The translations under genes and the position numbers were made by a program. From NCBI RefSeq assembly GCF_014652395.1, contig NZ_BMYS01000014.1, forward strand, positions 25,738 through 89,737: a stretch of 64,000 nt of DNA, written 5' to 3'. Below the pieces are notes generated by a model. It ran no database searches. It was given only the letters and a program-made list of their open reading frames with translations, and had not been told where the DNA came from. Shown piece after piece: positions 45,426 through 54,210 of the stretch (position 1 is the first letter of the stretch; each line of letters starts with the position of its first letter). Origin of the DNA: Advenella faeciporci. Lineage in GTDB: Bacteria; Pseudomonadota; Gammaproteobacteria; Burkholderiales; Burkholderiaceae_B.

Positions 45426-46085
45426 ATGTACATGACGTTGCGGGCACAAGATGGCCATGTTTTTGATGCTTACGTGGCCGGAGAGGAGACTGCCCGTTCA
45501 GGTATCGTGGTTATCCAGGAAATTTTTGGTGTTAATAGCCACATACGTGATGTTGCCGATTTTTTTGCCGCTCAGGGCTATCGTGTGATCGCACCCGCCC
45601 TGTTTGACAGGGTTCAGGCAAAGGTGGAACTGGGCTATACCCAGAAAGACATACAAAAGGGCCTTGAGCTGCGCAGTGAAATCAGTCAGGAGCAGGTCCT
45701 GCAGGATATTGCCGCTGCCGCTCAGGCACTGGACAAACAATCCAGCGTGGGTGTTGTAGGCTATTGCTGGGGGGGGACGCTGGCATGGCTGGCCGCGTGT
45801 AAAATACCTGCAGTCAAGGCTGCTTCATGCTGGTATGGTGGTGGTCTGGCACAGGTTGCCCATGAGCAAACCACGGTGCCGGTGCAAATGCATTTTGGCG
45901 AACTGGATAAATCCATTCCTGCCAGCGATATCGAGCTTATCCGCAAGGCTCAGCCGGATGTTGAGATGTTTGTGTATGCGGGCGTTGATCACGGTTTTGG
46001 CTGTGACCAGCGCGGTTCTTACGATAAAGCGGCAACCGAATTGGCACGCCTTAGAACAATTTCGTTTTTTGCGAAACACTTATAA
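45426..46085 (+). CDS. Dienelactone hydrolase family protein
   Basis: A 219-residue alpha/beta hydrolase of the dienelactone hydrolase family, which opens dienelactones in aromatic ring degradation or acts on other esters. The nucleophile is Cys114 in VVGYCWGGTLAW (GxCxGG) and the catalytic histidine lies in GVDHGFGCDQRGSYD. ATG 45426 lies seven bases after GGAG; the in-frame ATG 45420 is too close to it. It follows the LysR gene by 18 bases. No further chlorocatechol-type genes are near, so the real substrate is open. Confidence 0.88.
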   Translation: MYMTLRAQDGHVFDAYVAGEETARSGIVVIQEIFGVNSHIRDVADFFAAQGYRVIAPALFDRVQAKVELGYTQKDIQKGLELRSEISQEQVLQDIAAAAQALDKQSSVGVVGYCWGGTLAWLAACKIPAVKAASCWYGGGLAQVAHEQTTVPVQMHFGELDKSIPASDIELIRKAQPDVEMFVYAGVDHGFGCDQRGSYDKAATELARLRTISFFAKHL

Positions 46086-46107
46086 AAAACAAATTCAGGA
46101 GGTGGCT

Positions 46108-47763
46108 ATGAAAATCTATAAAATCTTGTTGGCAGCCTTATTGGCTGCAGGCGCAAGCACCCATGTCGCGGCCAGTGTGCCTGTTCTTGCCGTGCCCGAA
46201 GAGCCCGTGCTTTTTCTGGAACAGCCGCCGGTTTTTGGCAAGGTACCTGAAAGTGCCGTTGTCATTTCCCCGCAAATGCCACTTTCCTGGTTTTCTGGCA
46301 GTCAGCCCCTTAAACAAACACAGCAAGCCATTACGCTGCTCGAGCAAGCCGGGCTTCAGGGGCTTAATTCTGCCGATTACCCCATAGAAAGCCTGAAACA
46401 GTCACTGACACAGGCCAATAACGGGCAATTAAGTACCGAACAGGTGGCTCAACTGAATAATCGCATAAGCCAGGTCATGCGGACTTATGTCAAGGATCTT
46501 AAAAATGGACGGGTTGATCCGGCCAGTGTAAAACAGAAATTCAACCGGACACCCATTACCGATGCACAGGCGGATGCCTTGCTGCAAAATGCCCTGCAAC
46601 AAGAAGACTTGGCCAGTCTGCCTCAAACCATTACCAGCCCCATACCCATGTATGGCAGTTTGCTTAAGGTCCTGGCTCACTATAAAACCCTGGTTGATAG
46701 CCCGGCATGGCAAACGCCGTTGCCAGCCATCAAGGGCAATGGCCTTAAATCCGGGCAGCCGTATGCGGGTCTGGCGGGTGTGCAGGCGCGACTCGAGGCC
46801 TTGGGAGACCTTCCTGCCGGTTCTGCGGTGCCTGCCGTTTATGATGCCAGGCTGGTGCAAGGCATAAAAAATTTCCAGGAGCGACATGGACTCGAGCCCG
46901 ACGGGGTGTTTGGCAAGGGTACGCTGGCCCAGCTGTCGGTAACGCCAGCGCAACGCGTCAGGCAAATTGAAGTTAGTCTTGAACGTTTGCGCTGGACGCC
47001 CTTAACCACACATTCACGCATGATTGTGGTGAATGTGCCCGAATTCATTTTGCGGGGTTATACCGTTAATATGGGTAAGGTAGAGCCACAAATTGAAATG
47101 AAAGTCATTGTGGGCAAGGCCTTTAATACCAGTACCCCCCTGTTTGATGGTGAAATGAAGTTTATCGAATTCAGTCCCTACTGGAACATCCCCTATTCAA
47201 TTGCCCGCAGTGAAACAATTCCGCGCTTGCGCAGGGACCCTGGCTATTTAAGTCGTCAGGGAATGGAGTTTGTGGTGGGCAACAGTGTGTCAACGGCAGT
47301 CAGCGAAGCAAACATGAGTGCGGTATTGGCTGGCAAGGCGCGTATTCGTCAGCGTCCCGGGCCACAAAATGCCCTGGGCGATATTAAATTCATCTTCCCC
47401 AATAACATGAGCATTTTCCTGCACCATACCCCTTCAGTCGGGCTGTTTGACCGAACCCGCCGCGATTTCAGTCACGGCTGTATTCGTGTCGAGGAACCTG
47501 TTGGACTGGCGCAGTTTGTCTTGGTCAACCAGCCCGAATGGACAGCGACACGCATCAAATCGGCAATGGAATCCCGAAAATCGAATACAATGAAGCTCAA
47601 CGAGCCAATTCCGGTTGTTCTGGCATACAGTACCGTCGTCGTGAAAAATAATAAAACGTACTTCTTCCCCGATATCTACGGGCAGGACAAACTGCTGAAC
47701 CAGGCTCTTCTGCGTCATGCGCAGCAACGTGCCTCACGGCCCTTGTTTGCGTCCAATCCTTAA
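46108..47763 (+). CDS. ldtD: L,D-transpeptidase (YcbB/LdtD-like)
   Basis: A 551-residue periplasmic enzyme that forms 3-3 crosslinks in peptidoglycan. A signal peptide spans residues 1-22. A scaffold domain follows, then a peptidoglycan-binding repeat (GIKNFQERHGLEPDGVFGKG) and the YkuD catalytic domain with Cys458 in SHGCIRVEEPV. This architecture matches YcbB/LdtD. AGGAGG (46097-46102) precedes ATG 46108; the frame is open further upstream inside the hydrolase gene but without family similarity. The DUF882 endopeptidase gene follows, as ycbB-ycbK in E. coli. Confidence 0.92.
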   Translation: MKIYKILLAALLAAGASTHVAASVPVLAVPEEPVLFLEQPPVFGKVPESAVVISPQMPLSWFSGSQPLKQTQQAITLLEQAGLQGLNSADYPIESLKQSLTQANNGQLSTEQVAQLNNRISQVMRTYVKDLKNGRVDPASVKQKFNRTPITDAQADALLQNALQQEDLASLPQTITSPIPMYGSLLKVLAHYKTLVDSPAWQTPLPAIKGNGLKSGQPYAGLAGVQARLEALGDLPAGSAVPAVYDARLVQGIKNFQERHGLEPDGVFGKGTLAQLSVTPAQRVRQIEVSLERLRWTPLTTHSRMIVVNVPEFILRGYTVNMGKVEPQIEMKVIVGKAFNTSTPLFDGEMKFIEFSPYWNIPYSIARSETIPRLRRDPGYLSRQGMEFVVGNSVSTAVSEANMSAVLAGKARIRQRPGPQNALGDIKFIFPNNMSIFLHHTPSVGLFDRTRRDFSHGCIRVEEPVGLAQFVLVNQPEWTATRIKSAMESRKSNTMKLNEPIPVVLAYSTVVVKNNKTYFFPDIYGQDKLLNQALLRHAQQRASRPLFASNP

Positions 47764-47786
47764 AAATCATCAGGAGAATGTATAGC

Positions 47787-48353
47787 ATGTTGTTGCGTAC
47801 ACCTCATACGCGGCGCCAGTTTTTGCGAACAACCCATAAACTGGCGCTAACAGGTGCAGTGTTTTCAATCGCCCCATCTGTCAATGCCAGTTTATCACTA
47901 GGCTCCACCAATCATCTTCTTGCCCTGGATCATACCCATACCAATGAAAGGCTGTCTTTGGTTTATCGCCTGGGCAATCAATATGTCAATTCGGCGCTTA
48001 CCCGTTTAAACCGTTTTTTGCGCGATCATTATTCAGGTACGGTGGGTATCATGGATCCCGCGCTTTATGACATTCTTGATGGTATCAAGGTGGCCTTGCG
48101 TGTTGATATGCCTTATCAGATCATTTCCGGTTACCGTGATCCTCATACCAACGAACGTTTGCGTAAAACACGCGGTGGTGGCGTGGCCAAGAAAAGTCTG
48201 CATATGCAGGGAAGGGCACTGGATATTCGCATGCCCGGCGTACCACTTGACGAGTTGCGTGACGCCGCGCTGTCGTTAAAAGCCGGTGGTGTTGGCTATT
48301 ATCCAGACAGCCGGTTTGTACATGTGGATACCGGTGGCATCCGCAGCTGGTAA
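47787..48353 (+). CDS. mepK: MepK-like (YcbK, DUF882) murein endopeptidase with a Tat signal
   Basis: A 188-residue periplasmic peptidase of the DUF882/M15 group; MepK cleaves 3-3 crosslinks made by L,D-transpeptidases. The N-terminus has a twin-arginine signal, TRRQFLRT followed by a hydrophobic run. The zinc site is visible as SLHMQGRALDIRMPG and RFVHVDTG, giving His, Asp and His ligands. AGGAGA is ten bases before ATG 47787; ATG 47778 is too close to it. It starts 24 bases after the L,D-transpeptidase gene: maker and cutter of the same bond in one operon. Confidence 0.9.
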   Translation: MLLRTPHTRRQFLRTTHKLALTGAVFSIAPSVNASLSLGSTNHLLALDHTHTNERLSLVYRLGNQYVNSALTRLNRFLRDHYSGTVGIMDPALYDILDGIKVALRVDMPYQIISGYRDPHTNERLRKTRGGGVAKKSLHMQGRALDIRMPGVPLDELRDAALSLKAGGVGYYPDSRFVHVDTGGIRSW

Positions 48354-48379
48354 TGCATTGCTCAAAAAAGCAGACCTGT

Positions 48380-48407
48380 GTGCCCGTACCATTTTTGGTC
48401 CGGGCAC
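48380..48407 (+). terminator. Possible terminator after the MepK-like gene
   Basis: GTGCCCGTACC (48380-48390) pairs with GGTCCGGGCAC (48397-48407) with one mismatch over a 6-base loop. A weak, short T stretch follows, so confidence is limited. Confidence 0.5.
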
Positions 48408-48779
48408 GGGTTTATGCATGCAGCGTGATATCTGAGTGTTATGCTGCGAAAACAGAACATCAATCTGCCGCCATATAACCGCCAATTATTTATTTGATAA
48501 ATTTTTGTGCAGTGCGGTAAAATGAGCTTATTGAAGACGAGACATTATTTCCATCAAAAAAATATTTTGTTGGCCTGGTTATCAAGTTGGCTGGTTATTA
48601 AATTTCACAATGATTGATGTGGATTCTCATCTGAAAAATCATTTAAAGTATTTGATTTTTAACATTTTTTCATAAACAATTATTGTGAGTGACATTTTTT
48701 ATTAAATCGGATATAACTATCGGTTTATTGGAAATAATAATTGTTTCGAATAACATAATAAACAATTAGGGTTGATGAA
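48408..48779 (+). promoter_or_regulatory. Long A/T-rich region with three AACAATTA sites upstream of the MaoC gene
   Basis: No supported gene lies here. AACAATTA is found at 48675-48682, inverted (TAATTGTT) at 48738-48745, and again at 48761-48768, where it touches the ribosome binding site of the MaoC gene. The first is part of the odd-centre palindrome ACAATTATTGT. This looks like a multi-site operator, but the regulator is unknown. Confidence 0.45.
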
Positions 48780-49235
48780 ATGAAATTCGCAGATTTCAAG
48801 CCGGGACAGGTATTTGAACAGGGTCCAAGGCGTGTTACTCAGGAAGAAATTCTTGCCTTTGCCAAAACGTATGACCCGCAATGGTTTCATGTTAATCCTG
48901 AAAAAGCGGCAGACAGTCATTGGGGCGGTTTAATTGCCAGTGGCTGGCATACCTGCGGCATGGCCATGAAAATGGCAGTGGATGCCGTGCTCGGAGAGTC
49001 CGAGTCATTTGCCTCTCCGGGCCTGGATTACGTGAAATGGCTCAAACCGGTACGCCCTGGAGATGATCTGTTCTGGAAGGGCATTATCAAGGCAAAACGT
49101 GAGTCAAACTCACGTCCCGGTATCGGTATTATTCTCTGGAGCTGGGAGGTGACCAATCAGAAAGGGGAGATCGTTCTTGAACTGGATGCCACCAATTTGT
49201 TTGACATTTCAGGGCAGGAAAATCACGATTCCTGA
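48780..49235 (+). CDS. MaoC-like dehydratase
   Basis: A 151-residue hot-dog fold hydratase of the MaoC family, acting on enoyl-CoA or similar thioesters. The catalytic Asp-x4-His is in YDPQWFHVNPEKA, and GGLIASGWHTCGMAMK and LDYVKWLKPVRPGD are family hallmarks. It is a single-domain protein, complete. A weak AGGG ribosome binding site precedes ATG 48780. It is a lone gene between a long regulatory region and a strong terminator. Confidence 0.9.
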   Translation: MKFADFKPGQVFEQGPRRVTQEEILAFAKTYDPQWFHVNPEKAADSHWGGLIASGWHTCGMAMKMAVDAVLGESESFASPGLDYVKWLKPVRPGDDLFWKGIIKAKRESNSRPGIGIILWSWEVTNQKGEIVLELDATNLFDISGQENHDS

Positions 49236-49312
49236 AGTCAGAACCGCCCGGCTGTCATGTAACCGGGTAAATTTGAGGTTGGCAGTAACGATGGCGATGG
49301 CAAGCCATAACC

Positions 49313-49356
49313 AAAAAGGACTGAAGCGGGTGTAATCCCCGCTTCAGTCCTTTTTT
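49313..49356. terminator. Bidirectional terminator between the MaoC gene and gcdH
   Basis: AAAAAGGACTGAAGCGGG (49313-49330) is matched by CCCGCTTCAGTCCTTTTT (49338-49355): an 18-bp perfect stem with A and T tracts at its ends. A second inverted repeat, CATGCGAGCCTG/CAGGCCCGCATG (49381-49408), with one mismatch and no T run, lies closer to gcdH. Confidence 0.92.
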
Positions 49357-49419
49357 ATTGGATCTTATTGCCACCAACTACATGCGAGCCTGTTTCCAGG
49401 CCCGCATGTTATACCTGGA

Positions 49420-50613
49420 TCAATAAAAGGCTTGCAGGCCGGTTTGGGCACGGCCCAGAATCAGGGCGTGAATGTCGTGGGTGCCTTCGTAGGTATTAAC
49501 CACTTCAAGGTTGACCAGGTGGCGGGCCACGCCGAATTCGTCGGAAATACCGTTACCGCCCAGCATGTCACGGGCCATGCGGGCAATGTCAAGTGCCTTG
49601 CCACATGAGTTGCGCTTCATGATAGAGGTGATTTCAACGGCAGCAGTGCCTTCATCTTTCATGCGGCCCAAACGCAGGCAGCCTTGCAGACCCATGGTGA
49701 TTTCGGTTTGCATGTCAGCCAGTTTTTTCTGGATCAGCTGGTTTTGTGCCAGAGGGCGGCCAAATTGCTTGCGATCCAGCGTGTACTGGCGAGCCGTATG
49801 CCAGCAGGCTTCTGCCGCACCCAGTGCACCCCAGGCAATACCAAAACGGGCAGAGTTCAGGCAAGTGAAAGGACCACGCAGGCCGCTTACGCCAGGCAGC
49901 ATCTGGTCGTCAGGAATTTCCACATCGTCCATGACGATTTCACCGGTAATGGATGAGCGCAGACCCACTTTTCCATGAATGGCCGGAGCGCTTAAGCCTT
50001 TCATGCCTTTTTCAAGAATGAAGCCACGGATCTTTCCATCAAATTCACCACCTGTGCAACGGGCCCAGACAACGAATACATCGGCAATGGGAGAGTTGGT
50101 GATCCACATTTTATTGCCAGTCAGACTGTAGCCGTTTGCGGTTTTTTTGGCGCGGGTTTCCATGCCATCAGGATCGGAACCATGATTGGGTTCGGTTAAA
50201 CCAAAGCAGCCAATCCATTCACCGGTAGCCAGCTTGGGTAAGTATTTCTTTTTCTGGGCTTCGCTGCCAAATTCATTGATCGGCACCATAACAAGCGAAG
50301 ACTGCACGCTCATCATGGAGCGGTAGCCGGAGTCAATACGTTCCACTTCACGGGCAACCAGGCCATAGGAGACATAGTTCAGGCCCGAGCCACCGTATTC
50401 AACCGGAATGGTCACGCCCAGCAGGCCCAGTTCACCCATTTCCCTGAAAATGGAAGGATCGGTTTTTTCATGACGGAAGGCTTCCAGCACGCGTGGAGCC
50501 AGTTTGTCCTGGCAGTAAGCGTGGGCAGCGTCGCGAATCATGCGCTCTTCATCAGTTAACTGTTCGTTAAGCAATAAAGGATCGTCCCAGTGGAAAGAAG
50601 GATTTGAAGACAT
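49420..50613 (-). CDS. gcdH: Glutaryl-CoA dehydrogenase
   Basis: FAD enzyme that oxidises and decarboxylates glutaryl-CoA to crotonyl-CoA in lysine, tryptophan and glutarate breakdown. The 397 residues are typical: [40 protein letters not shown], the [20 protein letters not shown] segment and the C-terminal [20 protein letters not shown], where Glu of YEGT is the catalytic base. The SDPDGM motif supports GcdH among acyl-CoA dehydrogenases. AGGAGT precedes ATG 50613. It is divergent from a LysR gene that probably controls it. Confidence 0.94.
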   Translation of the reverse strand: MSSNPSFHWDDPLLLNEQLTDEERMIRDAAHAYCQDKLAPRVLEAFRHEKTDPSIFREMGELGLLGVTIPVEYGGSGLNYVSYGLVAREVERIDSGYRSMMSVQSSLVMVPINEFGSEAQKKKYLPKLATGEWIGCFGLTEPNHGSDPDGMETRAKKTANGYSLTGNKMWITNSPIADVFVVWARCTGGEFDGKIRGFILEKGMKGLSAPAIHGKVGLRSSITGEIVMDDVEIPDDQMLPGVSGLRGPFTCLNSARFGIAWGALGAAEACWHTARQYTLDRKQFGRPLAQNQLIQKKLADMQTEITMGLQGCLRLGRMKDEGTAAVEITSIMKRNSCGKALDIARMARDMLGGNGISDEFGVARHLVNLEVVNTYEGTHDIHALILGRAQTGLQAFY

Positions 50614-50675
50614 GGTGTTGACTCCTGAAAATTGATGATTTTATGGTTTTACAATGTAATGAGACATATTCTATG

Positions 50676-50726
50676 TGCCATTTATTCACATGGCAATTGA
50701 TAAAAACGCACAATATGGTGCAATAT
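50676..50726. promoter_or_regulatory. Inverted repeats in the gcdH / LysR divergent promoter
   Basis: TGCCAT (50676-50681) with ATGGCA (50690-50695), and GCAC with GTGC in GCACAATATGGTGC (50708-50721). The latter also forms the near-direct repeat GCACAATAT/GTGCAATAT. The location between two divergent genes suits a LysR binding region. Confidence 0.4.
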
Positions 50727-50757
50727 AGTCACTTCAATCCGTTGGAAAGGAAAAAAT

Positions 50758-51657
50758 ATGCGTAAAGGAGTGCCCAATCTGGGAGCATTGCAGGCATTTG
50801 AGGCATCGGCGCGACTGGGATCTTTTTCCCGGGCGGCCGAAGAACTGTCCCTGACGCATAGCGCCGTCTTCAGGCAGGTTGCGGGGCTGGAAGAACGTCT
50901 GGGCGTTGAGCTGTTTACCCGGGTGCGACGCCGGATTGTATTGACCGATCATGGGGCGGAATATGCCGCAAGGGTCCGGCATCACCTGGAGCAGTTGCAA
51001 AAAGACACGTTTGGCCTGATCAGCCGCGCCGGTATTGGCCGCAGCCTGCATATTGGCACCGTTCCCACCCTGGCCACCACCTGGCTGATTCCCCGCCTGG
51101 CCGGTTTTCAGCGGCAGTATCCCGATATTGCCATCAGTCTTTCCATCAAGACGGCCCCTTTTTTATTCAAGGATTTTCCGGTTGATGCCGCCATCTATCA
51201 TGCCGAGCAGCCCTGGAGCAATACCCACAGTATTCGTCTTTTTTATGAACAGGAGCTGATTCCGGTGTGTTCATCGCAACTGCTGGCACGGGTTAAAAAC
51301 AAAGGAGTGAGGGCATTGGCGGAAATGACCCACCTGCACATGATGACGCGGCCTGATGCCTGGATGCAATGGTACGAGCACAACCATTATGACTGTGAAC
51401 CACACATACTGGCCGGGCCCAGATACGAGGTCTTTAGCATGTTGCTGGCCGCGGTGGATGCCGGTTTGGGGATGGGGCTGTTTCCGGCTTTTATTGCCAG
51501 GGAGCATATCAAGAGCGGGCGTTTTGTGATGCCGGTGCCGGCAGTATTGCCAGTAGATAAATCTTATTATTTTGGCTATCCCGATGACCGTAAAACGTCA
51601 GAAGCACTTGGCCTGTTTGAACAATGGCTGGTGACGCAGGCACTGCAGCCGGCCTGA
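50758..51657 (+). CDS. LysR-family transcriptional regulator (GcvA-like), probable regulator of gcdH
   Basis: A 299-residue LysR regulator of the GcvA group. The N-terminal DNA-binding domain has LGALQAFEASARLGSFSRAA, SAVFRQVAGLEERLGVELF and RRIVLTDHGAEYA. A GGAAAGG ribosome binding site precedes ATG 50758. The divergent arrangement with gcdH is common in Burkholderiales and suggests activation by a glutarate-pathway metabolite; this is inference. Its stop codon lies inside its own terminator hairpin. Confidence 0.9.
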   Translation: MRKGVPNLGALQAFEASARLGSFSRAAEELSLTHSAVFRQVAGLEERLGVELFTRVRRRIVLTDHGAEYAARVRHHLEQLQKDTFGLISRAGIGRSLHIGTVPTLATTWLIPRLAGFQRQYPDIAISLSIKTAPFLFKDFPVDAAIYHAEQPWSNTHSIRLFYEQELIPVCSSQLLARVKNKGVRALAEMTHLHMMTRPDAWMQWYEHNHYDCEPHILAGPRYEVFSMLLAAVDAGLGMGLFPAFIAREHIKSGRFVMPVPAVLPVDKSYYFGYPDDRKTSEALGLFEQWLVTQALQPA

Positions 51658-51683
51658 GGACAGGCCGGCCGGGTACGTTTTTA
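51648..51683 (+). terminator. Terminator overlapping the LysR stop codon
   Basis: GCCGGCCTG (51648-51656) and CAGGCCGGC (51661-51669) form a perfect 9-bp GC-rich stem with a 4-base loop. The TGA stop (51655-51657) is within it. TTTTT follows at 51678-51682 and overlaps the convergent purU stop. Confidence 0.8.
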
Positions 51684-52532
51684 TTTGAAAATAACGGTTT
51701 TGTGGCCGTTTAGCAAAATACGGTGTTCTACATGGTGTTTCACCGCCCGTGACAGTACCAGCGACTCGGTGTCACTGCCCACCTGGGCCAGGTCATCGGC
51801 GGTCATGGTGTGATCGACGTATTGGATATCCTGTTCGATAATCGGGCCTTCATCAAGGTCGGCCGTCACATAATGGGCGGTGGCGCCAATGATTTTTACG
51901 CCGCGGGCATGTGCCTGGTGATAAGGTCGTGCGCCTTTGAAGCTGGGCAGGAAGCTGTGGTGAATATTGATGGCGCGTCCTTGCAGGGCCTGACACAAAT
52001 TGTCGGACAAAATCTGCATGTAGCGGGCCAGTACCACCAGGTCTACGTTAAGATCTTCCACCAGCTGGATGATTTGCTGCTCTTGTGCAGGCTTGGTTTC
52101 GGGTGTAATGGGCAGGTAATGGAAGGGGATGCCATAAGAAGCCGCCAGGGATTCGTAATCACGGTGGTTTGAACCGATTCCAACGATATCCACTGGCAAT
52201 GAACCGTGATGCGCGCGGAACAGCAGATCATTCAGGCAATGTCCCTGTTTGCTGACCATGATCAGGATTCGGGCTTTTTGCTGGGCACTATACAGATTCC
52301 AGTTCATGTTGAACTGCTCACCCAGAGGCGTGAATTTTTGCTTGAGGCTGTCAAGGTCCTGTGCGGTTTCAAGGGAAAAATGAACACGCAGGAAAAACTG
52401 GCGGGTTTCTTCATCGCCAAATTGCTGCGAGTCCAGAATATTGCCATTCAGTTCAAGCAGGAAACCGGAAATGGCATGCACAATGCCGGTACGGTCGGGA
52501 CAGGAAACGGTAAGGATGTAATCTTTTTGCAT
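51681..52532 (-). CDS. purU: Formyltetrahydrofolate deformylase
   Basis: Hydrolyses 10-formyl-tetrahydrofolate to formate and tetrahydrofolate, balancing one-carbon pools. From ATG 52532 the protein has 283 residues, the family's usual length. An N-terminal ACT domain (about 5-80: LTVSCPDRTGIVHAISGFL) is followed by the formyl-transferase fold with HHSFLPSFKGARPYHQAH, IGATAHYVTADLDEGPII and the catalytic His and Asp therein. ATG 52532 starts just after the upstream gene's stop; an in-frame ATG at 52571 would overlap that gene. It has no obvious ribosome binding site, consistent with translational coupling. Confidence 0.95.
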   Translation of the reverse strand: MQKDYILTVSCPDRTGIVHAISGFLLELNGNILDSQQFGDEETRQFFLRVHFSLETAQDLDSLKQKFTPLGEQFNMNWNLYSAQQKARILIMVSKQGHCLNDLLFRAHHGSLPVDIVGIGSNHRDYESLAASYGIPFHYLPITPETKPAQEQQIIQLVEDLNVDLVVLARYMQILSDNLCQALQGRAINIHHSFLPSFKGARPYHQAHARGVKIIGATAHYVTADLDEGPIIEQDIQYVDHTMTADDLAQVGSDTESLVLSRAVKHHVEHRILLNGHKTVIFK

Positions 52533-52533
52533 G

Positions 52534-53658
52534 TTAATGGGATGTTGGGTTAAGTGCTTGCCAGACTTCATCTGCCAGCGCCAGGCAGGAAGTCAGGCCG
52601 GGTGATTCGATGCCAAACAGGTTAACCAGATTGGCAATCCCGTGTTGGGCGGGGGTCGAGATCATGAAATCGGCAGCTGCTTCATCGCGGGAAACAATTT
52701 TCGGGCGTATGCCGGCATAGCCGGGCTCAAGGCTGTCATCGGCCAGCTCGGGCCAGTAACTGCGTACGGCTGCATAGAATTGTTGGGCACGGGCGGGATC
52801 GACCGTATAGTCTTCTTCAGTGATCCACTCGGTATCGGGGCCAAATTTGGCCTGTCCGCCCAAGTCCAGCGTTAAATGGACACCCAGGCCAGACTCGTTG
52901 GGCATGGGGTAAATGAGATGGGAAAAAGGCGCCTTGCCGCTTAAGGTAAAGTAATTGCCTTTGCAATAGTACCCGGGGGGGATAAACGCCGGGTTGAGCC
53001 CTTTGAACTGGCGTGCCAGGCTGGGGGCGTGCAGGCCGGCAGCGTTAACCAGGATATTACAGCGCAGGTTCATGGCCTCGTCACCGCCAAAGGTACAGTT
53101 GAAGGCGCCGTCTTTTTCTATGATCACGCTTTCAAGTGGCGTATGGAAAACACACTGCCCGCCATGGTTTTCAAGGTCACCCTGCAAGGCCAGCATCAGG
53201 CCATGGCTGTCTATAATGCCGGTGGAGGGTGACAGCAGGGCCGCCTCGCAGTGCAGCATGGGTTCCAGGGCCAGGACGTCTTGGCGGTTCAGCCTTTGCA
53301 GGTCATGAACCTGGTTGGCGGTAGCCTGGGCTTGTATCTTGTCCAGTTGCGGCAGTTGCGCGCTTGAAGTGGCCACCAGCAGCTTGCCAATACGCTGGTG
53401 TGCAATGCCGCGTTCTTCGCAATAACGGTACAGCATTTCTTTGCCCTGTACGCATAAGCGGGCTTTCAGGCTGTTGGTGGGATAATAAATGCCGGCATGT
53501 ATCACTTCCGAGTTGCGTGAGCTTATGCCCATGCCAATGGCTTCCACGGCTTCAACCAGCAACACTTCCTTGCCGGCCATGGCCAGTTTACGGGCCGTGG
53601 CAAGGCCCACCACGCCAGCACCAATCACAATGCAATCAATATCCACACCCATTTTCAT
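52534..53658 (-). CDS. FAD-dependent oxidoreductase, L-2-hydroxyglutarate oxidase-like
   Basis: A 374-residue flavoprotein of the DAO/LhgO family. The dinucleotide motif is [19 protein letters not shown], followed by [20 protein letters not shown], characteristic of L-2-hydroxyglutarate oxidases/dehydrogenases, and the C-terminal [16 protein letters not shown]-2-hydroxyglutarate would be returned to 2-oxoglutarate. The start overlaps the flavin-reductase stop as ATGA; a second ATG at 53652 has a better-spaced AAGG. It stands between a flavin reductase and purU on one strand. Confidence 0.85.
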   Translation of the reverse strand: MKMGVDIDCIVIGAGVVGLATARKLAMAGKEVLLVEAVEAIGMGISSRNSEVIHAGIYYPTNSLKARLCVQGKEMLYRYCEERGIAHQRIGKLLVATSSAQLPQLDKIQAQATANQVHDLQRLNRQDVLALEPMLHCEAALLSPSTGIIDSHGLMLALQGDLENHGGQCVFHTPLESVIIEKDGAFNCTFGGDEAMNLRCNILVNAAGLHAPSLARQFKGLNPAFIPPGYYCKGNYFTLSGKAPFSHLIYPMPNESGLGVHLTLDLGGQAKFGPDTEWITEEDYTVDPARAQQFYAAVRSYWPELADDSLEPGYAGIRPKIVSRDEAAADFMISTPAQHGIANLVNLFGIESPGLTSCLALADEVWQALNPTSH

Positions 53659-54176
53659 GCCTTGCTGAGAATGGCTTGCGGGGTCAGGTCGAAACTGCCC
53701 GCATGGTAAACCAGGGGCAGGCTATGGGTGTGACCGCAGCGTTCCACTTCACCAATCAGGATCATGTGATCTCCTTCATGGTAACGGTTGCGGCTGTAGC
53801 ATTCAAACCAGGCGGCGCAGCATTCATTGGCCAGTTTGGGCACGCCATATTCATTCAGGGTGTAATGCGCACCGGCAAAGCGTTCTTCAGCCGTACCTTT
53901 GGAAAAGCGGCGGGCCAGCTCAAGCTGTTCGGCGGCCAAAACGTGAATAATATAACGTTCGGTTTGCTCAAATGCCCTGATATTGGAAGAGTCCTGGGTG
54001 AGGCTCCATAGAACCAGCGGCGGATTGAGCGACACCGAATTGAAAGAACTGACGGTTAATCCAACCGGCTTGCCAGTATCGGGGTGAGTGGTGGTGACGA
54101 TGGTAACGCCAGTGGCAAAGCGGCCCAATGCCGTTCTAAATGCGGGAGAATCAAAATCGGGAGCACGTAAGCTCAT
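53655..54176 (-). CDS. Flavin reductase domain protein
   Basis: A 173-residue FMN-binding protein of the flavin reductase family (small component of two-component monooxygenases). Hallmarks are [36 protein letters not shown] and the C-terminal [11 protein letters not shown] with GDH motif. A partner monooxygenase is not in the window. ATG 54176 follows AAGGT. It overlaps the downstream oxidoreductase gene by four bases, so both are co-translated. Confidence 0.9.
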   Translation of the reverse strand: MSLRAPDFDSPAFRTALGRFATGVTIVTTTHPDTGKPVGLTVSSFNSVSLNPPLVLWSLTQDSSNIRAFEQTERYIIHVLAAEQLELARRFSKGTAEERFAGAHYTLNEYGVPKLANECCAAWFECYSRNRYHEGDHMILIGEVERCGHTHSLPLVYHAGSFDLTPQAILSKA

Positions 54177-54210
54177 GGTAAACCTTGTGAATCAGAAAAA
54201 AACAGGCATA

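Noticed and set aside
48522..48617. 31-codon hydrophobic small open frame (starts MSLLKTRHYF)
   Set aside because: No ribosome binding site, lies in A/T-rich promoter-type DNA and resembles nothing known.
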